A stretch of 64,000 nucleotides of DNA, from assembly GCA_963965975.1 (NCBI GenBank), contig OZ014411.1, forward strand, positions 684,501 to 748,500, in the 5' to 3' direction. This DNA is from Xestospongia bergquistia. Lineage: Eukaryota > Porifera > Demospongiae > Haplosclerida > Petrosiidae. Positions within the stretch are counted from its first letter, which is position 1, and each line of letters opens with the position of its first letter. This document shows positions 46,024 through 57,561 of the stretch, in pieces. Below the pieces are notes generated by a model that was not told the DNA's origin, did not search any database, and saw only the letters and a program-made list of their open reading frames with translations. Both the position numbers and the translations under genes were made by a program.

Positions 46024-47688
46024 TTTGGCTTCAATTGAAGCTATAAGCAGATACTATTTCAACTGAACCTAACCCAATTATTTCAATTGTAATAGTACCT
46101 GCCTCTCCCTCATAGCTTCAATTATTGGGCATAAATTATTAAGACAACTTTTTGGCTTTATACCTATTGTAGTTTTGGCTTTTTGGCTTTGTGGTAAATC
46201 AATGTCGGGCTTACATTGTATTGATGAAATTCTGGTAATGAAGACAACGGTTGAAATGACAAAATGTTATTTTAAGTGAATAAGGTATATTGTCTTACGT
46301 GCAATTGTACTGGTCTTTTGATTAAGATAATTATTGTTGTGCTTCAGTCACTGTAAACAACTTGTTCTTTATTTGCATGTAACTTAAGACAATTACAACC
46401 TTGTGTTAAAATGAAGCATGAAGACATATTTTTAATATAGATATTTATTTGTTAACCTTTAGAAGGTCATAAATTAAAATGATAATTGTTCTTTTGATCT
46501 TCTTTTAGCCTTTCCAACTTATCTTTTCTCAAAATTATAACTTATAACTCCTTATTTGTCTTAAATAATAAATTTTTAGTCAAGAAAGATGAAAGAATCT
46601 TAAAATGAATCTGAAAAGTTTTTAGTCTTCTATGGAGTTTTAGAGTAGCACTTAGCAATATTGCACTTTTCTGCAAACTGCTTTGACTATTACATTCATC
46701 TGTATCAATAGTTGTGGCATTTTCTCCAGAAGTTTCTTCTTCCAAGTGAAATATTTGATGTTGATACTAGAATGAGATTTGCAAAAAAGTAAACTGTGAG
46801 GCCTACCAAACATATGTATGATACTCTTTTCATTATAGAAATTCCATGAAACTGCCATCAAAACCAAATTTTACACAGTATAATGGCTTCACTTTAAGTC
46901 TTTCTTGGATGCACACAATTTTCTTTAAGTGTCTGCAGGTTATGGTAGCTATGTAAACAAAACACATCTACTATGACACATTCTGACAAGAAACTTTAAA
47001 CCACTCCACATCCTATCATTTACTTCATTTATTAAATGAAGAAAAGTACTTGCTCCTAGTGTTTAATCAATGAAGGTTTTATTCAAAGTAGGAAAGATTG
47101 TATCGAAATTTCATCAATTTTGCTAGATCTGACATAATTGGTATGTATCTCTAAACAAACAACAAAACCTCACCTTTGTGAAAACTATATCGGAATTTAG
47201 TTTATTTATTTATGTAATGTATCTTTACAATGAGTAGTCTTCTAGTAGTAAATGGCTACATTAAGATAAACATATTTAACTGATAACAGAAACGACAAGT
47301 TACAAGAAATAATAACAAGTACCATTCACTGATTTTATGATAGTTTATTGATACATGCCCTCACTCTATCAAGAATTGTCAGTTAGCTACAGTAATGCTA
47401 ACATCATTTGCAAGGCTCAGTCATACTGGAATGTCTTAAAATATTTCATATAATAACTGGTCAATATGTATATGTACAATAACGTATTTGTATTTATTTT
47501 CCATTTTTTATGCGCCATATATGTATATAAAATAATATCACTAAATGATAGTGAAATTAACCACAGTTATATGTACACATAACCTATGAGGATGTAAATC
47601 TAACAAAGGATAAATGTTCTCTAGGATCACTTGGTAACACCTTTGCATTATGGTTGTGTTTGTATGAGACAATCATATCATTTTATAG
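46024..47688 (+). other. Intron remainder, 1.66 kb
   Basis: 46024-46280 is a small unclassified stretch with repeated cttcaatt and ttttggctt words that I cannot match to other introns here. From about 46285 the sequence follows the intron after exon 28 (33076 onward), but the class 6 exon that should stand before it is missing. The rest parallels 33100-34087 and 53360-54419. Confidence 0.6.
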
Positions 47689-47787
47689 GATGGCAAGACT
47701 CCATTTGACATAGCATATAACTGTTGTCAATTCAAAGTAGTAGAGGTATTCCAATGTCATGGTGTACAAGTGAATGTTCCGGATCAG
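47689..47787 (+). CDS. Ankyrin exon 41 (class 4)
   Basis: Reads DGKTPFDIAYNCCQFKVVEV then FQCHGVQVNVPDQ. N29 (VNVPDQ) is shared with exon 50. Acceptor ttttatag, donor gtcagt. Confidence 0.89.
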
Positions 47788-48664
47788 GTCAGTGATATAT
47801 GATGTTTTCATGTAAAAATGTGGAAATATTGACAAGTACATATACTGAGTATTTATACAACAAAATTAAATGAAGCTAGTTTGGTATCTATATATATTGA
47901 TGTTCAAATACATTTCATAAAAGGGAGGAGTACAGTTGTTACTTCTATTAAAACTATTTTACAGACATAGCTATCAGCCACTATATAAGTACTATGTTTA
48001 CTTTTCTAATGTATACAGAAATGGAATAACAAAATATTGAGAATTTAGCAATTATTTTCAGATATAACATTTTATGTATTCTCAACTCACTGCTTTATTA
48101 AATTGACAAGCTTTGCTTAATATTTTGGAAGAGTTAATCGAAAATAGATTTGTATGTCTAAAGCTCTTAACAGGAGGAAGAATATTAAACTATTAAACTT
48201 TGATTCACACAAGCTAACATAATACCAAAAACATAGTCACAAGTACAGTCGGGTTCTAATTATTTAAAGAACTTGGCAGTTTAATATTAACCTTAGACCT
48301 AGTCAACATTGCTGGGTTATAAATGTAAACAGTGTACAAGCTGAAATCAACAAAACTTAAAAAGTACCTGCACTTACAATATAACATGCATATCATGTAC
48401 AGGTAGATAGAATCACACTTTAACTACAAATGATATCTTTGTTCTGACATTACCATTGTGACAGTGGCTCCAATGTCATAAAGTCTACTAAAACTTTAGG
48501 ATAGGTGTTCTTGTCTCTACCTACACACATACACCTGTATAAATGAAAGTAATAAGGGTAATAATCTTATAATATCTATTAAAAAGAAATGTGTGATGAC
48601 AATTCAGACATCTTTAATAAAAGAATTGTATTATTATGTATGATATACTCTTTATTGTATACAG

Positions 48665-48763
48665 AATGGTGACACAACATTATACAAGGCATGTTCTAGA
48701 GGTGATGATAAGACTGTTGATCTTCTAATTAAAGCTGGAGCTAATATTGATATTGCTAATAAT
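48665..48763 (+). CDS. Ankyrin exon 42 (class 5)
   Basis: Reads NGDTTLYKACSRGDDKTVDL then LIKAGANIDIANN. One residue from exon 51 (A31 versus V31). The T5 of TTL replaces the usual proline in this subgroup. Confidence 0.9.
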
Positions 48764-49577
48764 GTAAGTTTATGATATGACAATGTTGATTATTTAATTT
48801 ATTTATTAAGAATCTTACATAAATAATTCTCACTTTTAATAATTTATAACAGCTAGAACTGATCATTCAGATCTCACAATGATAAGAGCCGCATTACATT
48901 GTAGGAATAATCCATAAAGTCTAAAGATGAGCAAAAATAATATAAGCCTAGATTTGATATTCTGAACAAGAACGATTGCATTCGCACAGAAACAGTCCAA
49001 AGCTTTTATTTCCATTATAACCTCATTACAGCTTGTATCAATTATATAATGCATTTCACATGTTCAAAAGTAAAACTAAAATCCTCTGTGCACATTATCC
49101 TCATTTTACTATTCAATAAAACAATAACTTATCATTATGTTGTGGTAGCATGTCTTCATCTTACTTATGATTACATCTATACCAGTTTTCTAATGATATA
49201 CACACATGTATTATTATGTTATTGTTAAACATGATAATGATATAATGAACATGATAATGATCAAAACTTGTAGTAAATGTTTTGATCATTATCCACTTAA
49301 ATCTGTCAAATGCGTGTACTTTTAATATATACATATTCTATAACCTCTACATATACATTTACATCTACACCAGTACACCAGTTTCCTTTCATATTAAACA
49401 CACACATTTATATTATGTTATTGTTAATTTAGTTTTGTTCTCTAATATTTTCTATCATACTATATTTTTCTGATGTGTGTTTGTTGTTACTATTTAGATG
49501 TAACAAATACATGATTATAGTCATTATTAAATATAATGTTTCTCACATGATGCTTATCTCTGTATAAATAAATATAG

Positions 49578-49676
49578 GAAGGTGAGACTCCTCTCTATGT
49601 TGCATCTAGGAAAGGTTACAGTGAAATTGTGCAAGTATTACTAAAAGCTAATGCTAATACTGATATAACAAACAAG
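49578..49676 (+). CDS. Ankyrin exon 43 (class 6)
   Basis: Reads EGETPLYVASRKGYSEIVQV then LLKANANTDITNK. Acceptor aatatag, donor gtaagt. The next exon follows after only 104 bp. Confidence 0.9.
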
Positions 49677-49780
49677 GTAAGTTCTCTCATTAATGTTAAT
49701 TCTCATATTTCCATTATATATACCTTGATGTTTAGTTAAACTACAAGTATGTGATAATAACAATATTATATGTTGTTTAG

Positions 49781-49879
49781 GATGGGATGACTCCATTGTC
49801 TATAGCATGTTACAATGGTTCTTATAAAGTAGTACAAGTATTACTAGACCATGGTGTTCAAGTGGATGTTCCAAACAAG
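49781..49879 (+). CDS. Ankyrin exon 44 (class 3)
   Basis: Reads DGMTPLSIACYNGSYKVVQV then LLDHGVQVDVPNK. S7 and S14 are private changes against the exon 22/40/47 sequence. The upstream intron joins a class 6 donor side to a class 3 acceptor side, at about 49740. Confidence 0.9.
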
Positions 49880-51453
49880 GTCAGTGACATATCATGTATT
49901 CAAGTTATGCTATGTAAATTTTGACATACATATGTACTAAATATAATTGATGTTTATTCAATGAAGGTTACTTTGGCCAGCCACTTAGGAAATTGAGAAT
50001 GAATTATCTCTATGTTTTGTCATTGCTCAGCCTTTATTGACATGACAGTATATCAATACAGCTTTTAAATACAATTTTGTAATTTCTAAAATGTTTATTA
50101 AACTTAGAGCATTTGACATTGTATTTTAGTGTTTATTCAACATAGTTAACAACTATAAAATACATTTGCTTGATTGGTAAAATCGACTCATTAATTTTGT
50201 TCAAGTGACATTGTTGATAGACTATATTAATATTAATATTTTCTAGCATAATACATGTGTGTGTTATTACTCTTTAGATGTTACATAATATGATTATACT
50301 CACTATTTAATTTGATGTTTCTAAAATGATGTTTTTTTCTATGTATTAACCTTTGTTATAATAATGAAATTGTTTATTAATCCCAGACACATTTAGAATA
50401 TAATTTCTGCTTCAAACAGTCATATATATGTAGGATTGTTATGATAGAAATTTAAAGTTTAGACATTTGTTTGAGCATTAACCACATTTCATTTATTTAA
50501 GTAGCTTATCTATTATGATATACACGTCTTACAGTATTAGTTGTAGTGTATGTCAGCAGTTGTACTGAGTATCTTGAACATTTAACAATCTATACTTAGT
50601 TGTGTTGTTTAATAAACAGAGCAAAATGTCTTACAGTTCACTATTTGTTTCAATATAATTTCACTTGATATACTTGACTTTAGATTGATTAATTAATTAT
50701 CAATAAGAATTTTTTAATTATCAATAAGAATTCAAACTCTTTTTACAATGGTGTATGTAGTACATGTGTTGGATATTATCTGTGAGAAGTATACACACTT
50801 GTCTTATATGTATAATTGTTACAATGTATACATGTACATTTACAAGTACATTTATACCAGTTTACTTTGACATAAAGCACACAAATGTGTCATGTTATCT
50901 TACTTTTGTGTTAATTTAGTTGAGATGAAACATAATTATAATCACATTCTATGGTTCCTGGAAAATTATTTTTGGTTCTACAGTAACAGCTATTTTTATC
51001 AGTCTAATTGTAAAAAAGATGAAGTGGCCGTAGTAATTATGACATCCAAATAAAGACTCTGCTATAGTGCTTTATAATTTTTTAAAGTATATAAAACAAC
51101 AAATTGAATTAATGTACATACTAAAATACACTTGTTTCATGTAGTTGTATTTGTAACACAATATTTTATGCCTTATATATGTTGTGATATAATATTTTAA
51201 CTTAAATGATGGTTAAATCTTAACCACAGCTTTTTTATTACATAGACTCTAGTATTACTTAGTAATTCTTTTCTCTATTGTTTATGCTAGTATTTGTGAC
51301 AATACTATTACATGATTATTGATGTGTATTCAATGGAAGTTACTTTGAGAGCATTTACAAAATTGACAAAAATGATGTCTATGTATTATTATTGTTCATC
51401 TATGTTTGCAATCATTTATATCAATGCAATTGATAATATTTAATAATGTTTAG
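49880..51453 (+). other. Intron, 1.57 kb
   Basis: 49880-50085 is class 3 downstream intron. 50090-51453 copies 40580-41777 with small indels. No exon. A class 6 upstream module near 50260-50330 again leads nowhere. Confidence 0.6.
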
Positions 51454-51552
51454 GATGGTCAGACTCCATTATACATAGCATGCTGCAGAGGTCATGATGA
51501 AGTAGTAACAGTATTACTAGACCATGGTGTTCAAATGGATGTTCCAGACAAG
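51454..51552 (+). CDS. Ankyrin exon 45 (class 3)
   Basis: Reads DGQTPLYIACCRGHDEVVTV then LLDHGVQMDVPDK. Differs from exons 36/37 only at residue 19 (T for K). Its downstream intron is the same 128-bp intron as theirs. Confidence 0.9.
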
Positions 51553-51680
51553 GTCAATGACATATCTAAGTTATGTAAATATTGACATGAAGTTAATATT
51601 ATTGATGTGTATTCAATATTGCTCAGCTATGTTTGCAATCATTTATATCAATGCAATTGATAATATTTAATAATGTTTAG

Positions 51681-51779
51681 GATGGTCAGACTCCATTATA
51701 CATAGCATGTTATAATGGTCATGATAAAGTTGTACAAATATTACTAGACCATGGTGTTCAAATGGATGTTCCAAACAAG
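51681..51779 (+). CDS. Ankyrin exon 46 (class 3)
   Basis: Reads DGQTPLYIACYNGHDKVVQI then LLDHGVQMDVPNK. A mosaic: the start (DGQ) and M28 are as in exon 45, the YNGHDKVVQ centre as in exon 3. Begins 227 bp after exon 45. Confidence 0.9.
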
Positions 51780-52045
51780 GTCAGTATCATATCATATATT
51801 CATGTTAAATTTTGACATACATTATTGATGTTTATTCAATGAAGGTTATTGTGGCCACTTAGGAAATCGAGAAAATGTTAAGGGGTGTTGTTAAGTGTTA
51901 ACCACAGTTTGATTAATATTAGGTAGACTTAACCTATGAAAATGTAACAGTAACAGAGGACAAATTTCACCAGCATGACCTAGTAATGCCTTTGGTTTGT
52001 AGTTTGTACTTGTATGTGATAATAATGATATTATATGTTGTTTAG

Positions 52046-52144
52046 GATGGGATTACTCCATTGTGTATAGCATGTTACAATGGTCATTATAAAGTAGTAC
52101 AAGTATTACTAGACCATGGTGTTCAAGTAGATGTTCCAGACAAG
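52046..52144 (+). CDS. Ankyrin exon 47 (class 3)
   Basis: Reads DGITPLCIACYNGHYKVVQV then LLDHGVQVDVPDK. I3 is private. Donor gtcagt. Confidence 0.9.
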
Positions 52145-52548
52145 GTCAGTGACATATCATATATTCATGTTAAGCTATGTAAATTTTGACATACACATGT
52201 ACTAAATATTATTGATGTTTATTCAATAAAGGTTACTTTTGCCATCCAATTAGGACATTGACAATGAATTATCTCTATGTTTTGTCATTGCTCAGCTATT
52301 ATTTTAATCATAGTATATCAATACAGCTTTTAAATACAACTTGTAATTTCTATAAGTTATTATTTTAATGTAGATTTGATATTAAGGGTGTTGTTAAGTG
52401 CTAACCACAGTTTAATTAATATTAGGTAGACTTAACCTATATAAATATAACTGTAATAGAGGCCAAATGTCTCTAGCATGACCTAGTAATGCTTTTGGTT
52501 TGTAGTTTGTACATGTATGTGATAATAACAATATTATATGTTGTTTAG

Positions 52549-52647
52549 GATGGGATGACTCCATTGTGTATAGCATGTTACAATGGTTGTTATCAAGTAG
52601 TACAAGTATTATTAGACCATGGTGTTCAAGTGGATGTTCCAGACAAA
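52549..52647 (+). CDS. Ankyrin exon 48 (class 3), donor site lost
   Basis: Reads DGMTPLCIACYNGCYQVVQV then LLDHGVQVDVPDK, so the protein is intact. The donor reads gacaaa|ttcagatac where the sisters have gacaag|gtcagtgac. Without GT the exon is probably skipped, which keeps frame. C14 and Q16 are private changes. Confidence 0.75.
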
Positions 52648-53258
52648 TTCAGATACATATCATGTATTCATGTTAATCTATGTAAATTTTGACATACACA
52701 TGTACTAAATATTGTTGATGTTTATTCAATGAAGGTTACTTTGGCCAGCCACTTAGTAAATTGACAATGAATTATCTCTATGTTTTGTCATTGCTCAGCC
52801 TTTATTGACATGATAGTATATCAATACAGCTTTTAAATACAATTTTGAAATTTTTAAATTGTTGTCATGAACTATCTTGATTTTCAGTTAACTATTTTTT
52901 ATGCTTTGAGGCTTATTAAAATTTGACATAACTCTCCTGAGTTTAATGCTATATTATGTAAATATAATATGCATGTCATATATTCATTTAATACATATTT
53001 CCTACAACATATACTTGTGATACATATTTACTACAACATCTACATATACATTTATATGTATACCAGTTTTCCTTTCATGTTACAAGCACACACGTGTATT
53101 ATGTTCTTGTTATTTAGTTTTAGTTTATAATACAACTATCATACTAAAATATTTTTAACAAGTGTATGTTGTTCATGTTTAGATGTAACATATGCATTAT
53201 TATAGTCACTATTTAATTTGATGTGCCTCATGTAATATTTATCTCTGTATATATATAG

Positions 53259-53357
53259 GAAGGCAAGACTCCTCTTTTTGCTGCATCAAAGAATGGCTAC
53301 AGTGAAATTGTGCAAGTATTACTAAAAGCTAATGCTAATACTGATCTGGCAAATAAA
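53259..53357 (+). CDS. Ankyrin exon 49 (class 6)
   Basis: Reads EGKTPLFAASKNGYSEIVQV then LLKANANTDLANK. Twin of exon 28 (Y14 for C14) with the same gtatgt donor. Confidence 0.9.
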
Positions 53358-54419
53358 GTATGTTGTCTTACATACAATTCTACTAGTCTTTTGATTAAGA
53401 TAATTATTGTTGTTCCTCAGTTAATGTAAACAAGTTGTTCTTTATTTGCATGTAACTTTAGACAATTTCAATCTTGTGTTAAAATGAAGCATGCAGACTT
53501 ATGTTTAACACAGATATAAATTTGTTAACTCTTACCAGGTCACAAATAGAAATGATAATTTTATCTTTTGATCTTCTTTTAGCCTTTAAAACATATAATT
53601 CCTTATTTGTTTTAAATAATAAATTTTTAATCAAGAAAGTATCTTAAAAAGAATCTGATTGGTCATCCCTGAAACTTTAGTAAGACTGCAGATGCAGTCA
53701 CGAGCATTCTTACCAATATTGCACTTTTTTGCAAACTGCTTTGATTATTGCAATCATCTGTATCAATAGTTGTAGTATTTTCTCCAGAAGTTTCTTCTCC
53801 CAAGCAAATTATCTGATATTGATACTAGAATGAGTGTTCAAAAAATTAAACTGTGAGGCCTACAAAAGATATGTATGACATTCTTCATTATAGAAATTCC
53901 ATGAAACTGCTATCAAACCCAAATTTTACACAGTACAATGGCTTCACTTTAAGTCTTTCTTGGATATACCCAATTTTTTAAGTGTCTGTAGCTTATGGTA
54001 GCTATGCAAAGAAAACACATCTACTATAACACATTCTGACAGGAAAGTTTAAACCACACCACATCCTTTCATTTACTTTATTTATTAACTAAAGAAATGT
54101 ACTTGCTCCTAGTGTTTAATCAATGCAGGTTTTATTCAAAGTAGGCATGAAATTGAGGAACGGTGGCATTGAAACTTCATCAATTCTGTTAGATATATTA
54201 CTTGATTAAGTACTTGTATTTATTATGCAATTTTTATGCCCCATATAATTATGTATATAATAATAATATCACTAAATGATAGTGAAATTAAGCACAGTTA
54301 TATGTACACATAACTTATGAGGATGTAAATCTAACGAAGGATAAATGTTCTCTAGGATCACTTGGTAACACCTTTGCGTTATGGTTGTGTTTGTATGAGA
54401 CAATCATATCATTTTATAG
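53358..54419 (+). other. Class 6-class 4 intron, 1.06 kb
   Basis: Parallels 33076-34087 and 46285-47688. No exon seen. Confidence 0.6.
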
Positions 54420-54518
54420 GATGGCAAGACTCCATTTGACATAGCATATAACTATTATAAATTCAAAGTAGTAGAGGTATTCCAATGTCATGGTGTACAA
54501 GTGAATGTTCCGGATCAG
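54420..54518 (+). CDS. Ankyrin exon 50 (class 4)
   Basis: Reads DGKTPFDIAYNYYKFKVVEV then FQCHGVQVNVPDQ. Closest to exon 41, differing only at 12-14 (YYK versus CCQ). Confidence 0.89.
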
Positions 54519-55498
54519 GTCAGTGGTACATTATGTTTTCATGTAAAAATGTGGAAATATTGATAAGTACATATACTGAGTATTTATACAACAAAATTAA
54601 ATGAAGCTAGTTTGGTATCTCAATATTGATTTTAAAATATATTTCATAAGAGGGAGGAGTACAGTTGATACTTCTATTAAAACTATTTTACGGACATAGC
54701 TATCTAGCCACTATATAAGTACTAGTGAATTTTATTATGTTTACTTTTTTAATGTATACAGAAATGGAATGACAAAATGTTGAGAATTTAGCAATTGTTT
54801 TCAGATATAGCAATTTATGAAATATCTGAAATCCTAACCTTTGTAGAAGTAAATGAGATTTTTTTAGTTTTTTGTAATGTTGGATTTTACTAATGACAGT
54901 TCTTTTTTTCAACTCACTGCATTATTAAATTGACAAGCTTTGTCTAATGTCTTGGAAGAGTTAATCAAGAATAGATTTGTAGGGCTCAAGTTCTTAACAG
55001 GAGAAAGAATATTAAACTATTGAACTTTGATTCACACAGGCTAACATAATACCAAAAACACAGTCACAAATACAGTCAGGTTCTAATTAAATTGGCATAA
55101 GAAACTTGACAGTTTAATATTAACCTTAGACCTAATCAACATTGTTAGGTTATACATGCAAACAGTGTACAAGCTGAAAATCAACAAAACTTAAAAAGTA
55201 CCTGCACTTACAATACAATGTGTATATCATGTACAGGTAGATAGAATCACCCTTTAACTGCAAACTATACCTTTGTTCTGACATTATCATTGTAACAGTG
55301 GCTCTAATATCATAAAGTCTACTAAAACTTTAGGATAGATGTTCTTTTTTTTACCTACACACATACACCTGTATAAATGAAAGTAATAAGGGTAATAGTC
55401 TTATAATATCTATTAAAAAGAAATGTGCAATGACAATTCAGACAATTTTCATAACACGATTGTAATATTATGTATCATATACTCTTTATTGTATACAG

Positions 55499-55597
55499 AA
55501 TGGTGACACAACATTATACAAGGCATGTTCTAGAGGTGATGATAAGACTGTTGATCTTCTAATTAAAGCTGGAGCTAATATTGATATTGTTAACAAT
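55499..55597 (+). CDS. Ankyrin exon 51 (class 5)
   Basis: Reads NGDTTLYKACSRGDDKTVDL then LIKAGANIDIVNN. Follows exon 50 after a 980-bp intron similar to 47788-48664. Confidence 0.9.
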
Positions 55598-56209
55598 GTA
55601 AGTTTATGATATAACTATGATAATCTTTTGTGCAGAAACAGTCAAAAGCTTATGTTTCCAATGTAATCTCATTACAGCTTGAACTCACTATACGATGTCA
55701 TTCAATTTTTCAAAAGCAAAAACAATTCTCTTGTTAAGTTTTCATCATTTTACTGTTCAAAACATATTTATTTATCATTAAGATATAATACCATGTACTC
55801 ATCATAGTTACCATTACAACTACAGCAGTTATCCTTTGATCTATACACACAAACATATATTATGTTATTGTTGAACATTGCAAAGAATAATGAACATGAT
55901 AATGATCACTACTTTTCATAAATGTTTTGATGATTATCCACTTAAATTTGACAAGTCATGAACTTTTACTATACACATGTTTACTACAACCTCTACATAT
56001 ACATTTACATGTATACCAGTTTCTCTTTCATATTAAACTCATACACATGTATTATGTTATTGTTAATTTAGTTTTGTTTCGTAATATTATTTATCATACT
56101 ACATGTGTATATTATTACTGTTTAGATGTACCGTATACATGATTCTATTCACTATTTAATTTGATGTTCCTCACCTGTCATTTATCTCTGTATCTGTGTA
56201 TATATATAG

Positions 56210-56308
56210 GAAGGCAAGACCCCTCTCTATGCTGCATCAAAGAAACGTTACAGTAAAATTGTAGGAGTATTACTAAAAGCAAATGCTAATACTGATATAG
56301 CTAGCAAA
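56210..56308 (+). CDS. Ankyrin exon 52 (class 6)
   Basis: Reads EGKTPLYAASKKRYSKIVGV then LLKANANTDIASK. R13 replaces the turn glycine and K16 the usual E. Its downstream intron matches the 930-bp tandem unit of 38-40 kb. Confidence 0.88.
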
Positions 56309-56983
56309 GTAAGTTTTCTCATTTAAGGTTATAGTCACATTTCCATGATGACATGCCTCGATATTTATTAAAATCAGAGCACTTTGATCTTTCATTTAAT
56401 TAAAGGATGCGTTTATTCAATATAGTTAACAGTTATGAAATAGATTTGGTTGATTGGTAAATTGTTTGGTTGATTTGTTCAAATGAGATTGTTGATAGAC
56501 CACACTAAGATAGAAACATTTGTGTGCCATTATGAGTAAATCTTGTGGTAACAATATCAGATGCTCACAATATGGTATGAGTAATTGTTGCAAAGTTGCC
56601 TAGTTGTGCTCATCTTAGTTACCATTACAAGTACAGCAGTTATCCTTTCATCTATACACACAAACATGTATTAAGTTATTGTTAAACATTGCAATGAATA
56701 ATGAACATGATAATGATCACTACTTTTCGTAAATGTTTTGATGATTATCCACTTAAATTTGACAAGTCATGAACTTTTACTATACACATGTTTACTACAA
56801 CCTCTACATATACATTTACATGTATACCAGTTTCTCTTTCATATTAAACTCATACACATGTATTATGTTATTGTTAATTTAGTTTTGTTTTGTAATGTTA
56901 TCTATCATACTACATGTGTATGTTGTTTGTTACTGTTTAGATGTACCATATACATGATAATGTTCAAATTTGATGTTCCTCAC

Positions 56984-56985
<2 letters not shown>

Positions 56986-57022
<37 letters not shown>
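56986..57022. repeat. (AT)n microsatellite at a splice acceptor
   Basis: About 18 TA dinucleotides run directly into the tatag acceptor of exon 53. Other class 6 acceptors have only 3-6 TA units. There is no pyrimidine tract in between. Confidence 0.9.
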
Positions 57023-57024
<2 letters not shown>

Positions 57025-57025
<1 letters not shown>

Positions 57026-57123
57026 AAGGTGAAACTCCTCTCTATGTTGCATCAGAGACTGGTAACATTGGAATTGTGCAAGTATTACTACAGTTTAATG
57101 CTAATACTGATATAGCTAGCAAA
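57025..57123 (+). CDS. Ankyrin exon 53 (class 6)
   Basis: Reads EGETPLYVASETGNIGIVQV then LLQFNANTDIASK. QFN replaces KAN in the second helix, and the ETGNIG turn is unique. Splicing may be affected by the AT repeat before it. Confidence 0.88.
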
Positions 57124-57462
57124 GTAAGTTTAAAGTTTTAGTCATATTTAGTTAACAGCTATGAAATAGATTTGGTTGATTAGTAAATTGTTTGGTTGAT
57201 TTGTTTAAATGACATCGTTGATTGAGTACACTAAGATAGAAAATTTGTGTGCCAATATGATTGAATCTTGTGTAACAATATCAGATGCTCACAATATTGG
57301 ATGAGTAATGTGTTATGTCATTGTTAATTAAGTTTTGTTTTGTTATATTATCTATCATACTACATGTGTATGTTGTTACTGTTTAGATATAACATATACA
57401 TGATTATACTCACTATTTAATTTGATGTTTCTCACATGACATTTATCTCTGTATATATACAG

Positions 57463-57561
57463 GATGGCAAGACCCCTCTCTATGCTGCATCAAAAGAAGG
57501 TTACAGTGAAATTGTAGGAGTATTACTAAAAGCTAATGCTAATACTGATATAGCAAACAAG
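57463..57561 (+). CDS. Ankyrin exon 54 (class 6)
   Basis: Reads DGKTPLYAASKEGYSEIVGV then LLKANANTDIANK. Acceptor atatacag, donor gtaagt. Confidence 0.9.

Larger units (their letters stand above)
55925..57024 (+). repeat. Class 6 upstream intron module, two adjacent copies
   Basis: About 240 bp at 55925-56190 recur nearly unchanged at 56735-56990: acttttactatacacatgtt, ctacatatacatttacatgt, ataccagtttctctttcata, then tactgtttagatgtaccata. Diverged copies precede almost every class 6 exon in the window. The module duplicates along with the exons. Confidence 0.8.

Noticed and set aside
56738..57115. 125-codon open frame reading through an AT repeat into exon 53
   Set aside because: Runs through the microsatellite as YIYIYIY and enters exon 53 in a frame other than the ankyrin frame.
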